Below are positions 28,024 through 35,806 of a DNA stretch of 62,721 nt, piece after piece. How positions within the stretch are numbered: position 1 is the first letter of the stretch; every line of letters starts with the position of its first letter. A model generated the notes under the pieces. The model had not been told where the DNA came from, ran no database searches, and saw only the letters and a program-made list of their open reading frames with translations. The position numbers were made by a program, and so were the translations under genes. Origin of the DNA: Deltaproteobacteria bacterium (lineage in GTDB: Bacteria; Desulfobacterota; Desulfarculia; Adiutricales; Adiutricaceae); contig JAISWW010000081.1 in assembly GCA_031270705.1 (NCBI GenBank), forward strand, positions 1 through 62,721, in the 5' to 3' direction.

Positions 28024-28457
28024 ATTAAATAGTCTATACTTTTAGACATAAACAATATCTAACTAAATATTAAAACTTTAACTAAAATTTCATTGAACAT
28101 CATAATCTCGCTCCTAGTTTTGTTCCTAGTTTTGTTCCTAGTCTCGCTCCCAGCCTCAGTTCCAAATCTCCAGCTGGCTCATCTACCGATAGCCTCAAGT
28201 ACCGCACGCTTTTTTATAAAATAGTGGATAAAATATAAATATTCTCCGCGTGAAAAAACTTTACTAAAATCAAAAACCGAAAGCAAGGATTTTTAAAATA
28301 TATTTCGCCTAAAATTACTTTCTAACGCCCGTAAGCGATGGGTTAAATCTAAGTACCCGTCTGAGCTTAATCCACCTATAGACCGCTTAAAACCAAGGTT
28401 TTCTCTCTCGTCTCCTTAGGCTTAACCCTCTATATTAATAGTTATGACGGCTCATTT

Positions 28458-28560
28458 TTGCCTTGGATAATTTTTCTGACTATCATTTCTTTTCCAAAAT
28501 TCATAAATATGAATTGACCCCAAAAATGTCTCTAGGCTTTTTAAAGGCGACTGCCTTTTT
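28458..28560 (+). ncRNA. Candidate small RNA unit in repeat copy A
   Basis: TTGCCT at 28458-28463, a 17-base spacer and TATCAT at 28481-28486 form a sigma-70-like promoter. Downstream are the palindrome TTCATAAATATGAA (28500-28513) and a hairpin AAGGC-GACT-GCCTT followed by T (28544-28560). The predicted RNA is about 65-70 bases. The spacing and the paired arrangement in copy B support it; the terminator stem is short and transcription is unproven. Confidence 0.35.
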
Positions 28561-28828
28561 CGCGCGGCCAACCTTTTTTTAAAGCTTTGGATTTTTAGGT
28601 AAAATATAAATATTCTCCGCGCGAAAAAACTTTACTAAACTCAAAAACCGAAAGCAAGGATTTATAAAATGTTTTTCGCCTAAAATTACTTTCTACCGCC
28701 CGTAAGCGATGGGTTAAATCTAAAATCCCGTCTTAGCTTAAACCCTCTCTAGGCCGCTTAAAACCAAGGTTTTTTCTCTCGTCTCCTCAGGCTTAGCTCT
28801 CTATATTAATAGTTAGGATGGCTCATTT

Positions 28829-28932
28829 TTGCCTTTGATAATTTTTCTAACTATAAATTTTTTTCCCAAATTCATATATATGAATTGACCCCAAAAATGT
28901 CTCTAGGCTTTTTAGAGGCGCCTGGCCTTTTT
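28829..28932 (+). ncRNA. Candidate small RNA unit in repeat copy B
   Basis: Equivalent of the unit in copy A: TTGCCT (28829-28834), 17-base spacer, TATAAA (28852-28857), palindrome ATTCATATATATGAAT (28870-28885) and a short hairpin AGGC-GCCTG-GCCT running into five T (28916-28932). The two copies differ in the palindrome loop and in the terminator hairpin but keep pairing in both, which is mild evidence for selection on structure. Confidence 0.35.
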
Positions 28933-28969
28933 CGCGCGGCCAACCTTTTTTAAATTCTTTGGATTTTTT

Positions 28970-29384
28970 TGGGGTTTTGGTTAAGGCGAAAGATCCCAGA
29001 TCCGCCTCGTAAGTAGCTAGGCGTGACTCTAGCCCTCAATTAGGCTAACCCAGAGCCTTAAGCTAGACCCTAGAGCCGCCAATGATAACTCAGCCTCCAG
29101 AATCTCTCTCATTTAAGAGATTTTCCTAAAGCTTTGGCTTAACTTTGTTAGATGAATTTTTAACTTTTAGCGTATTTTAAAGGTCGTTTAGACGGAGCGG
29201 CCAGGTTGGCCAAACGTAGAGTCTAGGACAGATAAACTTAATCTTTTAGGAGGATTTTTAGCCTTTTAGAGCTTTTGGCCAAGCGCGCCGGGAGAAGGGT
29301 GGCGAAATACCAACCCTAAACTCCTTGGCCATCTATGGGGTCAGATTGGGGGGTCAGATTGAGGGATCTCAAATTGGGCGGATC
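28970..29384. other. Gene-free gap with short direct repeats
   Basis: About 415 bp between the 371-bp repeats and the PilZ gene. At about 29336-29362 the word GGGGTCAGATTG occurs twice in succession, followed by GATCTCAAAT twice with a seven-base gap, right at the 3' end of the PilZ gene. No ORF or hairpin with a T-run was identified. Confidence 0.5.
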
Positions 29385-29933
29385 TCAAATATTGTCTCGG
29401 CGCCGCCTAATCTCCTCGCGCTGTTTGGTGAAGATCCACTGGACGATATCATTTTGGTCGCTCCAGAGGATGTCGGTAAACTCAAAGCCGTACATGTGGG
29501 GCTCGCCAGAAGTGTTTTCCTCATTGCTGAGAATCCGCACGATCCGGCCCATTATGTCCATCAAGCGCCCCTCGGTATAGGGCAAGCAAAGGCCAATTTC
29601 CAGATAAGCGCCAATGGGAAATTCCGTGTAATGGCCAAAAGCTAGCCCAAACTCCGAGATATCCTGAACCATGGCTTGGTTTAGGTAGTTCTTCCGAGCG
29701 TTGGTTTCGGCCAAGATGCTCAGGATCAAAGAAAGCTTGCGGTCAATGCGAGCTAGAAGAATCTGGGACTCGCTTTTGAGGTTCGGCATGGGCTCAGCGT
29801 CGACCGCGGCCAACTTTTTCACCGTCGAATCCTGGCCCCGAATATAATCGGTGGGTTTCTCCAGGACATTAAATAGCATCTGGGTAGGCAAAATCGCCCG
29901 CAGGCCTTTGCGCTTTTCGTCATTGGAAGACAT
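29385..29933 (-). CDS. PilZ-domain cyclic-di-GMP-binding protein with helical insertion
   Basis: A 182-residue protein with both PilZ ligand motifs: RKGLR (RxxxR, near residues 8-12) and DISEFG (D/NxSxxG, near 90). Between them is an unusually long insertion (about 75 residues) that is predicted helical with the hydrophobic heptad-like ILLARIDRKLSLILSIL, reminiscent of tetrameric or atypical PilZ proteins. I chose the ATG at 29933; a start at 29948 adds five residues. The start lies inside the 3' end of the GGDEF gene, so the two are co-transcribed, pairing a cyclic-di-GMP synthase with a receptor. Confidence 0.78.
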   Translation of the reverse strand: MSSNDEKRKGLRAILPTQMLFNVLEKPTDYIRGQDSTVKKLAAVDAEPMPNLKSESQILLARIDRKLSLILSILAETNARKNYLNQAMVQDISEFGLAFGHYTEFPIGAYLEIGLCLPYTEGRLMDIMGRIVRILSNEENTSGEPHMYGFEFTDILWSDQNDIVQWIFTKQREEIRRRRDNI

Positions 29934-31227
29934 ACGGGGTGCCCTCAACTTTTCTCTGGCCAGGCAGTTCTGACAAAGTTTTGATTGTGTCCCGACCGGA
30001 ACGTTTGGCCAAATACATGGCTTGATCGCTCCAGTATACCAGATCAGCCGGGCTTTTGATCAGAAAATGACTGATGTCGGCTAGCCCTTGGCTAATAGTT
30101 GGGCGAACGTCTGGTAGTCCCTCGGGCATCAAATTGCTGGCCAAAGCTTCCTTCAGCCGGTTGGCTAGCACCAGGGCCTGCTCCATATCGGTTCTGGGCA
30201 GCAGTATGGCGAACTCTTCCCCGCCAATCCTCGCCGTCACGTCCCCGCCTCGGGTCACGGAGTTTAAGGTTTCGGCTAGCCACAGCAAGTAGCCATCCCC
30301 CGTCTGGTGGCCGTAGGTGTCATTTATGCTTTTAAAATGATCCAGATCCAGGATAATCATGGATAAGGGACTACTGTGCCGATGGCTCTGGTAGAACTCC
30401 CGATCCAGTTGCTCCAAGAAGATCCGCCGGTTAAAGAGGCCAGTTAGAGGATCTCTAGAGGCTAAGGTCACGGCTTGCTCGTACTTTAAGGCCTGGTTTA
30501 AAAATAATGAGCCCACCCATTGAAGCTCGTGAAGAACTGTGGGATCCAAATCCTTTAAAGCCTGTTTGGTCGAAAAAGTCAGTTTTAAAGAGGCCAATGA
30601 CCGGCCATGCCAGGGCATTTCCAAAGTCACCTCATAGCCGCCCACCATTTGCTCCGACCCAGAGATCAGCCGATCGATTTTCCCGAACCCTTCCCCAGCC
30701 CAGACTTCGGAGCGATCCGCCCCAGTAAGGTTTCTGGCCGTTTGGGCCAAAGATTCCATTAAGGGCCCCGAGGTCTGATGGCCAGCTAAATTCCGGTATA
30801 AAACCAAGCTTCGGTCATCAGAGAGACCTCGAACCGGGGGATAAGCTCGATTATTCTTGTCGCGCTCATTCAGCCGACCCACCACTTGACGGAGGCGATC
30901 GGGGTTTAAGGGGCGACTCAAAACCGTGTAAACGCCCTGCTCGACCCAATCCAAAGCCTCGTCCAGCTCAGGTTCTTGAGCCAAAACGATGACCTCGGTA
31001 TAACTATTTATGGAGCGCGTCTCTTCCAAAAAGGCCGTCACGCTCGTAAGGCCAGGCATGTCTTTATCGACTATGGCTAAAAATGGCTGAGCCTCGCTGA
31101 TGAGCCCCAAGCCATCCTCTACTGTCTCCGCCCAAAGAATTCCGCTGCCAAAGGGCCGGAGCGCCCTAGCCACGCGAGCTAAATTTTTGGGATCCAAATC
31201 TAAGACCACAACATTGGTTAAATTCAT
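29920..31227 (-). CDS. Diguanylate cyclase with N-terminal receiver domain
   Basis: A 435-residue protein. Residues 1-125 form a receiver-like domain with Asp in AIVDKDMPG as phospho-acceptor, but the acidic pair reads LDLDP and the conserved Lys is Arg (SRPLN), so phosphorylation may be altered. A middle region of about 130 residues looks GAF-like. The C-terminal GGDEF domain (about 265-425) has DPLTGLFNRR, DLDHFKSINDTYGH and the active site GGEEF near 334-338, so it should make cyclic-di-GMP. The typical RxxD inhibitory site is not obvious before the active site. Confidence 0.9.
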   Translation of the reverse strand: MNLTNVVVLDLDPKNLARVARALRPFGSGILWAETVEDGLGLISEAQPFLAIVDKDMPGLTSVTAFLEETRSINSYTEVIVLAQEPELDEALDWVEQGVYTVLSRPLNPDRLRQVVGRLNERDKNNRAYPPVRGLSDDRSLVLYRNLAGHQTSGPLMESLAQTARNLTGADRSEVWAGEGFGKIDRLISGSEQMVGGYEVTLEMPWHGRSLASLKLTFSTKQALKDLDPTVLHELQWVGSLFLNQALKYEQAVTLASRDPLTGLFNRRIFLEQLDREFYQSHRHSSPLSMIILDLDHFKSINDTYGHQTGDGYLLWLAETLNSVTRGGDVTARIGGEEFAILLPRTDMEQALVLANRLKEALASNLMPEGLPDVRPTISQGLADISHFLIKSPADLVYWSDQAMYLAKRSGRDTIKTLSELPGQRKVEGTPYVFQ

Positions 31228-31601
31228 TTTCTCACCTCAATAAGCCCAATTGAGGGCGTTAGGTTGGTCTCGCCCAAAATTCCACAGTTCTCTTAAGCAG
31301 ATTCCGTGCCAACTTTTTTAACGTTTTTATGACTATTGATTGTCGGTAAAGAGTGTTGAATTATCGATATTTATAGCGAAATCGAATTAATATCTGGACG
31401 GCGCTGGCGGGATTTGCCGGGATCCGCCAAAAAAAACAATTGACCCCAGAACTTTTTTCTGGCAAATGACTTTAAAAGAGTCTCTTAACTCCGCCAAGAT
31501 TTCTTGGCCTTTGGGGCCATAAAAAAAGGCCAAAAAGCTGGAGAATGAGCTTTGGCCAAGTCTTTAACCTTAAAAACTCAATTTAATTAGGGAGACGATT
31601 G
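31228..31601. other. Divergent intergenic region between GGDEF and dtd genes
   Basis: About 370 bp holding the two divergent promoters. GGCC words and short inverted repeats are frequent (for example CCAGAA...TTCTGG near 31446-31462), and AATTGACCCCA resembles a segment of the 371-bp repeats. No ORF seen and no promoter could be assigned with confidence. Confidence 0.4.
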
Positions 31602-32066
31602 ATGAAAGCTCTGATCCAGAGGGTGACCAAAGCCGAGGTCTTGGTGGGCGGCAAACCCACAGGCGTCATCGGTCTAGGGCTTTTGGCCTTATTGGGGGTG
31701 GAGGTTGGCGATACCGCTAAAGAAGCTGATTGGTTAGCCGAAAAACTGGTGACTCTTAGAATCTTTTCCGACGCCGAGAGCCATCTGAACCTTAGCCTTT
31801 TGGATGTAGAGGGTTCCATATTATTGGTCAGCCAATTTACCCTCCTCGGCGATTGCCGGAAAGGACGACGGCCCAGTTTTAGCCGAGCCGCTCATCCTAA
31901 ACTGGCTGAGGAGCTGTATCGCTACCTAGGTCAACGCCTCAGCGATTCGGTTCCCGTCAGCTATGGCCAATTTGGGGCTCATATGAGTATCAATCTAGTC
32001 AATGACGGGCCGGTGACTTTTATGCTGGAAAAGTCGCCAGAGAGCCCTCCGACCGAAAAGCCCTAG
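31602..32066 (+). CDS. dtd: D-aminoacyl-tRNA deacylase
   Basis: A 154-residue DTD-family editing enzyme that removes D-amino acids from tRNA. Motifs: MKALIQRVTKAEV at the N-terminus, the catalytic SQFTLLGDCRKGRRPSF region near residue 80, and the cross-subunit NDGPVTFML near 133-141. ATG at 31602 follows GGGAGAC. The last four bases overlap the end of fliE on the opposite strand, so the genes are tightly convergent. Confidence 0.95.
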   Translation: MKALIQRVTKAEVLVGGKPTGVIGLGLLALLGVEVGDTAKEADWLAEKLVTLRIFSDAESHLNLSLLDVEGSILLVSQFTLLGDCRKGRRPSFSRAAHPKLAEELYRYLGQRLSDSVPVSYGQFGAHMSINLVNDGPVTFMLEKSPESPPTEKP

Positions 32067-32359
32067 AATTGCATCCGCATGACTTCCTGATAGGCGTTTA
32101 AGACTTTATTGCGCACCTGAGTGAGCATCTTAAAGGAGGTCTCGGCTTTGCTCATGGACAATAAAGTCTCATGAATATTGCCGTTGCGCCCCGTGGCTAG
32201 CTCTTCCATGGCCGTCTTGGCCTGATGCTGTAAATTATTGGTGTTAGCGACCGTGGCTTTTAAATGATCCGCGAAGCCTGGCCGAGGATCATTATTGGTT
32301 TTTCGCGTCCCGGCCATCTCTAAAGCCGGGGTTATGGCTGGCCTAATTGACTCAATCAT
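32063..32359 (-). CDS. fliE: Flagellar hook-basal body protein FliE
   Basis: A 98-residue protein that joins the MS ring to the rod. The C-terminal family pattern is clear: ETLLSMSKAETSFKMLTQVRNKVLNAYQEVMRMQ. The N-terminal half is low in conservation, as usual. It is the last gene of flgB-flgC-fliE; fliF and later basal body genes, which usually follow, are not here. Confidence 0.94.
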   Translation of the reverse strand: MIESIRPAITPALEMAGTRKTNNDPRPGFADHLKATVANTNNLQHQAKTAMEELATGRNGNIHETLLSMSKAETSFKMLTQVRNKVLNAYQEVMRMQF

Positions 32360-32416
32360 TGACTGTTCCTTTTCCCCTCGCGCGCGTTTCTAATCGCGCG
32401 CGCTAATTGGCGAAAC

Positions 32417-32851
32417 CTAGCGCAACAAATCCAAAGATTTTAAAGCCATGTTCTGGGCGGCGGTGGCGGCGGTGATGTTGGCCTCATAACTCCGCTTGGC
32501 CGAAATCATGTCCACCATTTCCTGCACCACGTTAATATTAGGATTTAAGACATAGCCAAACTCGTCGGCGTCCGGGTGACTGGGATCAAAAACCAGTTTA
32601 AAATCCCGCCGGTCTTCCATGATCTCGCGCACCTGACAATCCTGCAGTTGGCTATCTAACCGAGGACGCGCGCCTCGAGCCCCACTAAAATAGGAGGCGG
32701 TCTCAAAAATAGGCACTTTCCGGCGATAAGGCCCGCCATCCGGGGTTCGGGTGGTGTTTAAATGGCTTAAGTTCATGGCCACCAGATTCATTCTCTGGCG
32801 TTGGCTGGTCAATCCGGACTGGCTAATGTCCATGGAGTTCAAAAAGTCCAT
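32417..32851 (-). CDS. flgC: Flagellar basal-body rod protein FlgC
   Basis: A 144-residue proximal rod protein. N-terminal rod signature: MDFLNSMDISQSGLTSQRQRM with NLSHLNTTRTPDGGPYRRK; C-terminal helix NVVQEMVDMISAKRSYEANITA. The start at 32851 gives the usual MDF... N-terminus and follows CGAGGTAAG inside the end of flgB; an upstream in-frame start at 32878 would add nine residues. It lies four bases after flgB. Confidence 0.95.
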   Translation of the reverse strand: MDFLNSMDISQSGLTSQRQRMNLVAMNLSHLNTTRTPDGGPYRRKVPIFETASYFSGARGARPRLDSQLQDCQVREIMEDRRDFKLVFDPSHPDADEFGYVLNPNINVVQEMVDMISAKRSYEANITAATAAQNMALKSLDLLR

Positions 32852-32855
32852 AATC

Positions 32856-33296
32856 TTACCTCGAGCCACCTTCGCCAATGGCGTACTTCAGATTGTCGAA
32901 TTCCTTGGCTAACATCTGAACCGTAGTGTTATAAATAAGCTGATTTTTGGTTAAAAGGGTCATTTCCTGATCAATATCGAGTTTATCGTCGTCATACTCG
33001 TCATACCCGTAAGGGGACATCTTGACGGCGTGCGTGGCTTTTTTAAAGGCCATGTCATTGTCGCGGGTGGGAATGTGGAGAGCGCTGGTCTGGCGGACGT
33101 CCAGTTGGTTAGGGCCAGCGGCGAGATTTTGGGCCAAGACTTTCTCAAAATCCAAATGGCGAGCCCGAAAACCGGGGGTATCCATATTGGCCAAATTAGT
33201 GGAGCTAAAATCGTGACGAGCTAGCCTTAAGCCTAAGGAGCCGCCCATGATCCCGAATTGGCTGGAAAATAGATTGTTGTCGAATCCTTTAATCAT
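32856..33296 (-). CDS. flgB: Flagellar basal-body rod protein FlgB
   Basis: A 146-residue proximal rod protein with the conserved FSSTNLANMDTPGFRARHLDF motif and a C-terminal coiled helix. GGGAGG lies seven bases upstream of the ATG. It is the first gene of a three-gene rod operon (flgB-flgC-fliE) behind a sigma-54-like site. The ribosome site is part of an inverted repeat described separately. Confidence 0.94.
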   Translation of the reverse strand: MIKGFDNNLFSSQFGIMGGSLGLRLARHDFSSTNLANMDTPGFRARHLDFEKVLAQNLAAGPNQLDVRQTSALHIPTRDNDMAFKKATHAVKMSPYGYDEYDDDKLDIDQEMTLLTKNQLIYNTTVQMLAKEFDNLKYAIGEGGSR

Positions 33297-33299
33297 ATG

Positions 33300-33337
33300 A
33301 AGCCTCCCATCGACGCTGGCTGGTCGACTGGAGGCTT
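33300..33337 (-). promoter_or_regulatory. Inverted repeat covering the flgB ribosome-binding site
   Basis: On the minus strand AAGCCTCC (33337-33330) is complementary over eight bases to GGAGGCTT (33307-33300), and the interior can extend the stem (GTCGAC with GTCGAT). The 3' arm contains the flgB ribosome site, so folding would hide it. Whether both arms are in the transcript depends on the start site. Confidence 0.5.
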
Positions 33338-33341
33338 TATA

Positions 33342-33357
33342 AGCAAAAAATAAGCCA
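33342..33357 (-). promoter_or_regulatory. rpoN site: Sigma-54-like promoter of flgB-flgC-fliE
   Basis: On the minus strand TGGCTTATTTTTTGCT: a GG and a GC separated by ten bases, matching TGGCACG-N4-TTGCW except for the three bases after TGGC. Sigma-54 control of rod genes is common in proteobacteria. The expected start is about 33331. An activator site was not identified. Confidence 0.6.
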
Positions 33358-33432
33358 CTTTTTTCGCGAATTCCCTCGGCCCGACCTCCTTAAGACGGCC
33401 AAAAACCTACCAAAAATCCTAGCTTCTCCCCC

Positions 33433-33478
33433 AAAAAAAAGGCCAGGAGCCAAGAGATCGCTCTCCAGCCCTAGCCTT
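33433..33478 (-). terminator. Terminator of the ABC binding-protein gene
   Basis: On the minus strand AAGGCTAGG pairs with CCTGGCCTT (nine pairs with one G-U), with an inner GGAG/CTC helix, followed by eight T. It lies just past the stop at 33505. Confidence 0.75.
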
Positions 33479-33504
33479 AAAAAAAAACCAAAAAACGAAA
33501 AAAT

Positions 33505-34485
33505 CTACTTATAAACCACCTGAGCCCTATCCACTATGGAAGGGGTCACGCTTAAAAAAACATCCGAAGAAAACCTGGTGTTAACGACCAGGGAGAGGTT
33601 TTTGAGAGATTCCACCGGGATTTCGGCGGGCGACAATTTTTCTTTGAGGATTTTAACGGCTTGTTGACCAGTTAGGCGGCCTAATTGATAATAATTAATC
33701 GATAAAGTGGCCACCCCGCCTTTACGTATCGCGGAATCCTCAGCGGGATAAAAGGGAATGTGATGCTCAAGGGCCAGGGCAATAATGGGATCAATATTGG
33801 AGTTCACCACATTGTCGGTGGGCAGATATATGGCGTCCACCCGATCCACCAAAGACTGGACGGCCACAGCCACCTCAGAGGCTTTGGTGGCCATGGCCTC
33901 CAAAATTTTGAAGCCCAGTTTTAAGGCCTCGCCTTTAGCTAGCTCCACCTGAAAGACGGAATTAGGCTCGCCAGGGTTATAGATGACGCCTATATTTTTG
34001 GCCCCCGGTTGGATCTCTTTAATTAAAGCCAACTGGCTGGCCACCGGGCTCATGTCCGTGGTGCCCGTGGCGTTGCCGCCTGGGCTATCCATGGAGGCCA
34101 CCAGTTTGGCGCTCACGGGATCCGTAACGCAGGTAAAAACAATGGGAATATGTTTTATGAGATTGACCGAACGCTGAGCGCTAGCGGTGCCCACGGCTAA
34201 AATTAGATCCGGGTTTTCTTCCGTTATTTGATCGACAATCCGATCCAAATCCTCTAAAGAGCCCTTCGCGTTGCGCTCGACATAGGTCACTTCCATGCCC
34301 AACTCCGCCAAACGCTCTTTAAAACCCTGCACGGCGTCGTTTAAGGCTGGAACATCCGCAAATTGATTGATGGAAATCTTATAGGCCCAGGCCACGTTAC
34401 AAACAAGCGTGAGCGTAACCATAAAGGCCAAAAGGCCGATCGCCAAGAGTCTCATGATCGCCTCGCTTAAGGGATTTTTAGCCAA
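33505..34485 (-). CDS. ABC transporter substrate-binding protein (TrpX/PF04392 type)
   Basis: A 326-residue exported protein with a hydrophobic signal segment at about residues 10-28 (the start could also be Met10). The mature part has the two-lobe periplasmic-binding fold of the ABC_sub_bind family: ISINQFADVPALNDAVQGF, LAVGTASAQ, IPIVFTCVTDP and NIGVIYNPGEPNS. Relatives bind aromatic amino acids or similar ligands. Its permease and ATPase, usually directly downstream, are absent: the gene stands alone between flagellar and Lpt genes. Confidence 0.88.
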   Translation of the reverse strand: MAKNPLSEAIMRLLAIGLLAFMVTLTLVCNVAWAYKISINQFADVPALNDAVQGFKERLAELGMEVTYVERNAKGSLEDLDRIVDQITEENPDLILAVGTASAQRSVNLIKHIPIVFTCVTDPVSAKLVASMDSPGGNATGTTDMSPVASQLALIKEIQPGAKNIGVIYNPGEPNSVFQVELAKGEALKLGFKILEAMATKASEVAVAVQSLVDRVDAIYLPTDNVVNSNIDPIIALALEHHIPFYPAEDSAIRKGGVATLSINYYQLGRLTGQQAVKILKEKLSPAEIPVESLKNLSLVVNTRFSSDVFLSVTPSIVDRAQVVYK

Positions 34486-34705
34486 ATAGAGAACAATATC
34501 CTTAAATTAACTTAAAACACCCTAAATAGCCTCAAAACAGCTAAAAAAAACGCGGCCAATAAGCCCAACCCTGAATCTTTAGCCAACCAAGCCGGAGCGA
34601 CTCATGGGCGCGTTAATCTAGTAATAAAGGTCAATGTTACTCTAATAAGAATAAAAAGTCAAGAAAAAACTAGAGATTTTGGAACTCGAATTTTTTTAAC
34701 TCCAT

Positions 34706-35806
34706 CTACTGCCTAGCGTAGGTGAAGAGATAAAGGCCAATGAGCCCAAAAAAGCCATTAGGTAGCCAAGCCGCGAGTATGGGCGGCATTAAGCCAGCGT
34801 AACCCACTGAGCGGGAAATTTCCAAGGCGATCAGATAAGCGAAAGATAGAGTTAAACCATTAACGAGACCCAAAGCCACTGAGCCGCCCTTCTCCCGCCA
34901 AAAGCCAATCGGTAAACCCACCAAGACCATAATTAAAGGTATAAAGGGCCGAGAGAACTTAAACTGAAAATCCACTAGCTGCCTTAAAGGATGAAAACCC
35001 TCGGCGTAAAGTTTTTCTATGGCCTCGGACAAACCCCACACGCTCAACTCGTCGCTATTGACAGCGGCTCGCCGCCCGACTCCGGCGGGCGGACTCGGCC
35101 ATTTGGGCAAAAACAGCGAATCCGAGCGAGCCAACTGAAATGATCTTTGGCCATCCGGGCCATGGAGGTAGATCTTTTCTTTGGCCTCGGTCAAAAGAAG
35201 GCCTTCCTCATTAAAGAGAGCCTGGCGAGCCTCCAGGCGCCTGGTTAAATTATAATCCTCATCCAAGACCAAGATCGATAAATCCACAACCTCGCCGGAG
35301 GATTCGTTATAAGAGCCCATATGGGTCATGGCGCGGATGTCTTTGAACCAGACATCCTCAACCGTTTGCGCCGTGGCTCCGGCTCGGCGATTGCGAACCT
35401 GGCCATCCCAAATGCCATTGGCCACTTCTTGGGTCATGGGCGTAAAAAGGTTGCTCACTATAAAAATAACTATGGAGAGGCCAATCCCCACCAACAAAAA
35501 AGGCCGCGACAAACGAAATAGGCTTAAACCGCTGCCTTTCATGGCCACGATCTCGGAATTGCGGGCCAAGATGACGAGGGTAATGAGAACCGAGGCTAAG
35601 GTGGCTACTGGCGTCAACAAAACCAAGACATTGGGGATTTGGGCCAAAAAATACAGAGCGATCGTGGAGACGCCTATGTCGTGATCTAAAAAATCCGAGA
35701 TCTTTTCCACAAATTCCACGGTCAAGAACAAGGCCAAAAAACCAGCCAAACAAAGGCCTAAGCGTTGAAAAAATAGCCTAGTTAAATAACGATCCAAAAT
35801 AGTCAT
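34706..35806 (-). CDS. lptG: LPS export permease LptG
   Basis: A 366-residue YjgP/YjgQ-family permease. With LptF and LptB it extracts LPS from the inner membrane. Three N-terminal helices, a large periplasmic beta-jellyroll domain (about 110-265) and three C-terminal helices. The start at 35806 overlaps the lptF stop by four bases and gives the family N-terminus MTILDRYLTRLFF; the open frame continues far upstream inside lptF but that part is not homologous. Distal position and sequence type favour LptG over LptF. Confidence 0.9.
   Translation of the reverse strand: MTILDRYLTRLFFQRLGLCLAGFLALFLTVEFVEKISDFLDHDIGVSTIALYFLAQIPNVLVLLTPVATLASVLITLVILARNSEIVAMKGSGLSLFRLSRPFLLVGIGLSIVIFIVSNLFTPMTQEVANGIWDGQVRNRRAGATAQTVEDVWFKDIRAMTHMGSYNESSGEVVDLSILVLDEDYNLTRRLEARQALFNEEGLLLTEAKEKIYLHGPDGQRSFQLARSDSLFLPKWPSPPAGVGRRAAVNSDELSVWGLSEAIEKLYAEGFHPLRQLVDFQFKFSRPFIPLIMVLVGLPIGFWREKGGSVALGLVNGLTLSFAYLIALEISRSVGYAGLMPPILAAWLPNGFFGLIGLYLFTYARQ

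Larger units (their letters stand above)
28230..28969. repeat. Two 371-bp direct tandem repeats, non-coding
   Basis: Copy A is about 28230-28600 and copy B about 28601-28969. Both start AAAATATAAATATTCTCCGCG, share CCGAAAGCAAGGATTT, GCCCGTAAGCGATGGG, the CTCGTCTCC segment and AATTGACCCCAAAAATGTCT, and end near CGCGCGGCCAACC. Differences are scattered substitutions and small indels. Neither copy holds an ORF. Each contains a promoter-like pair, a palindrome and a terminator-like hairpin (listed separately). They lie upstream of the AAA+ array promoter. Confidence 0.9.
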
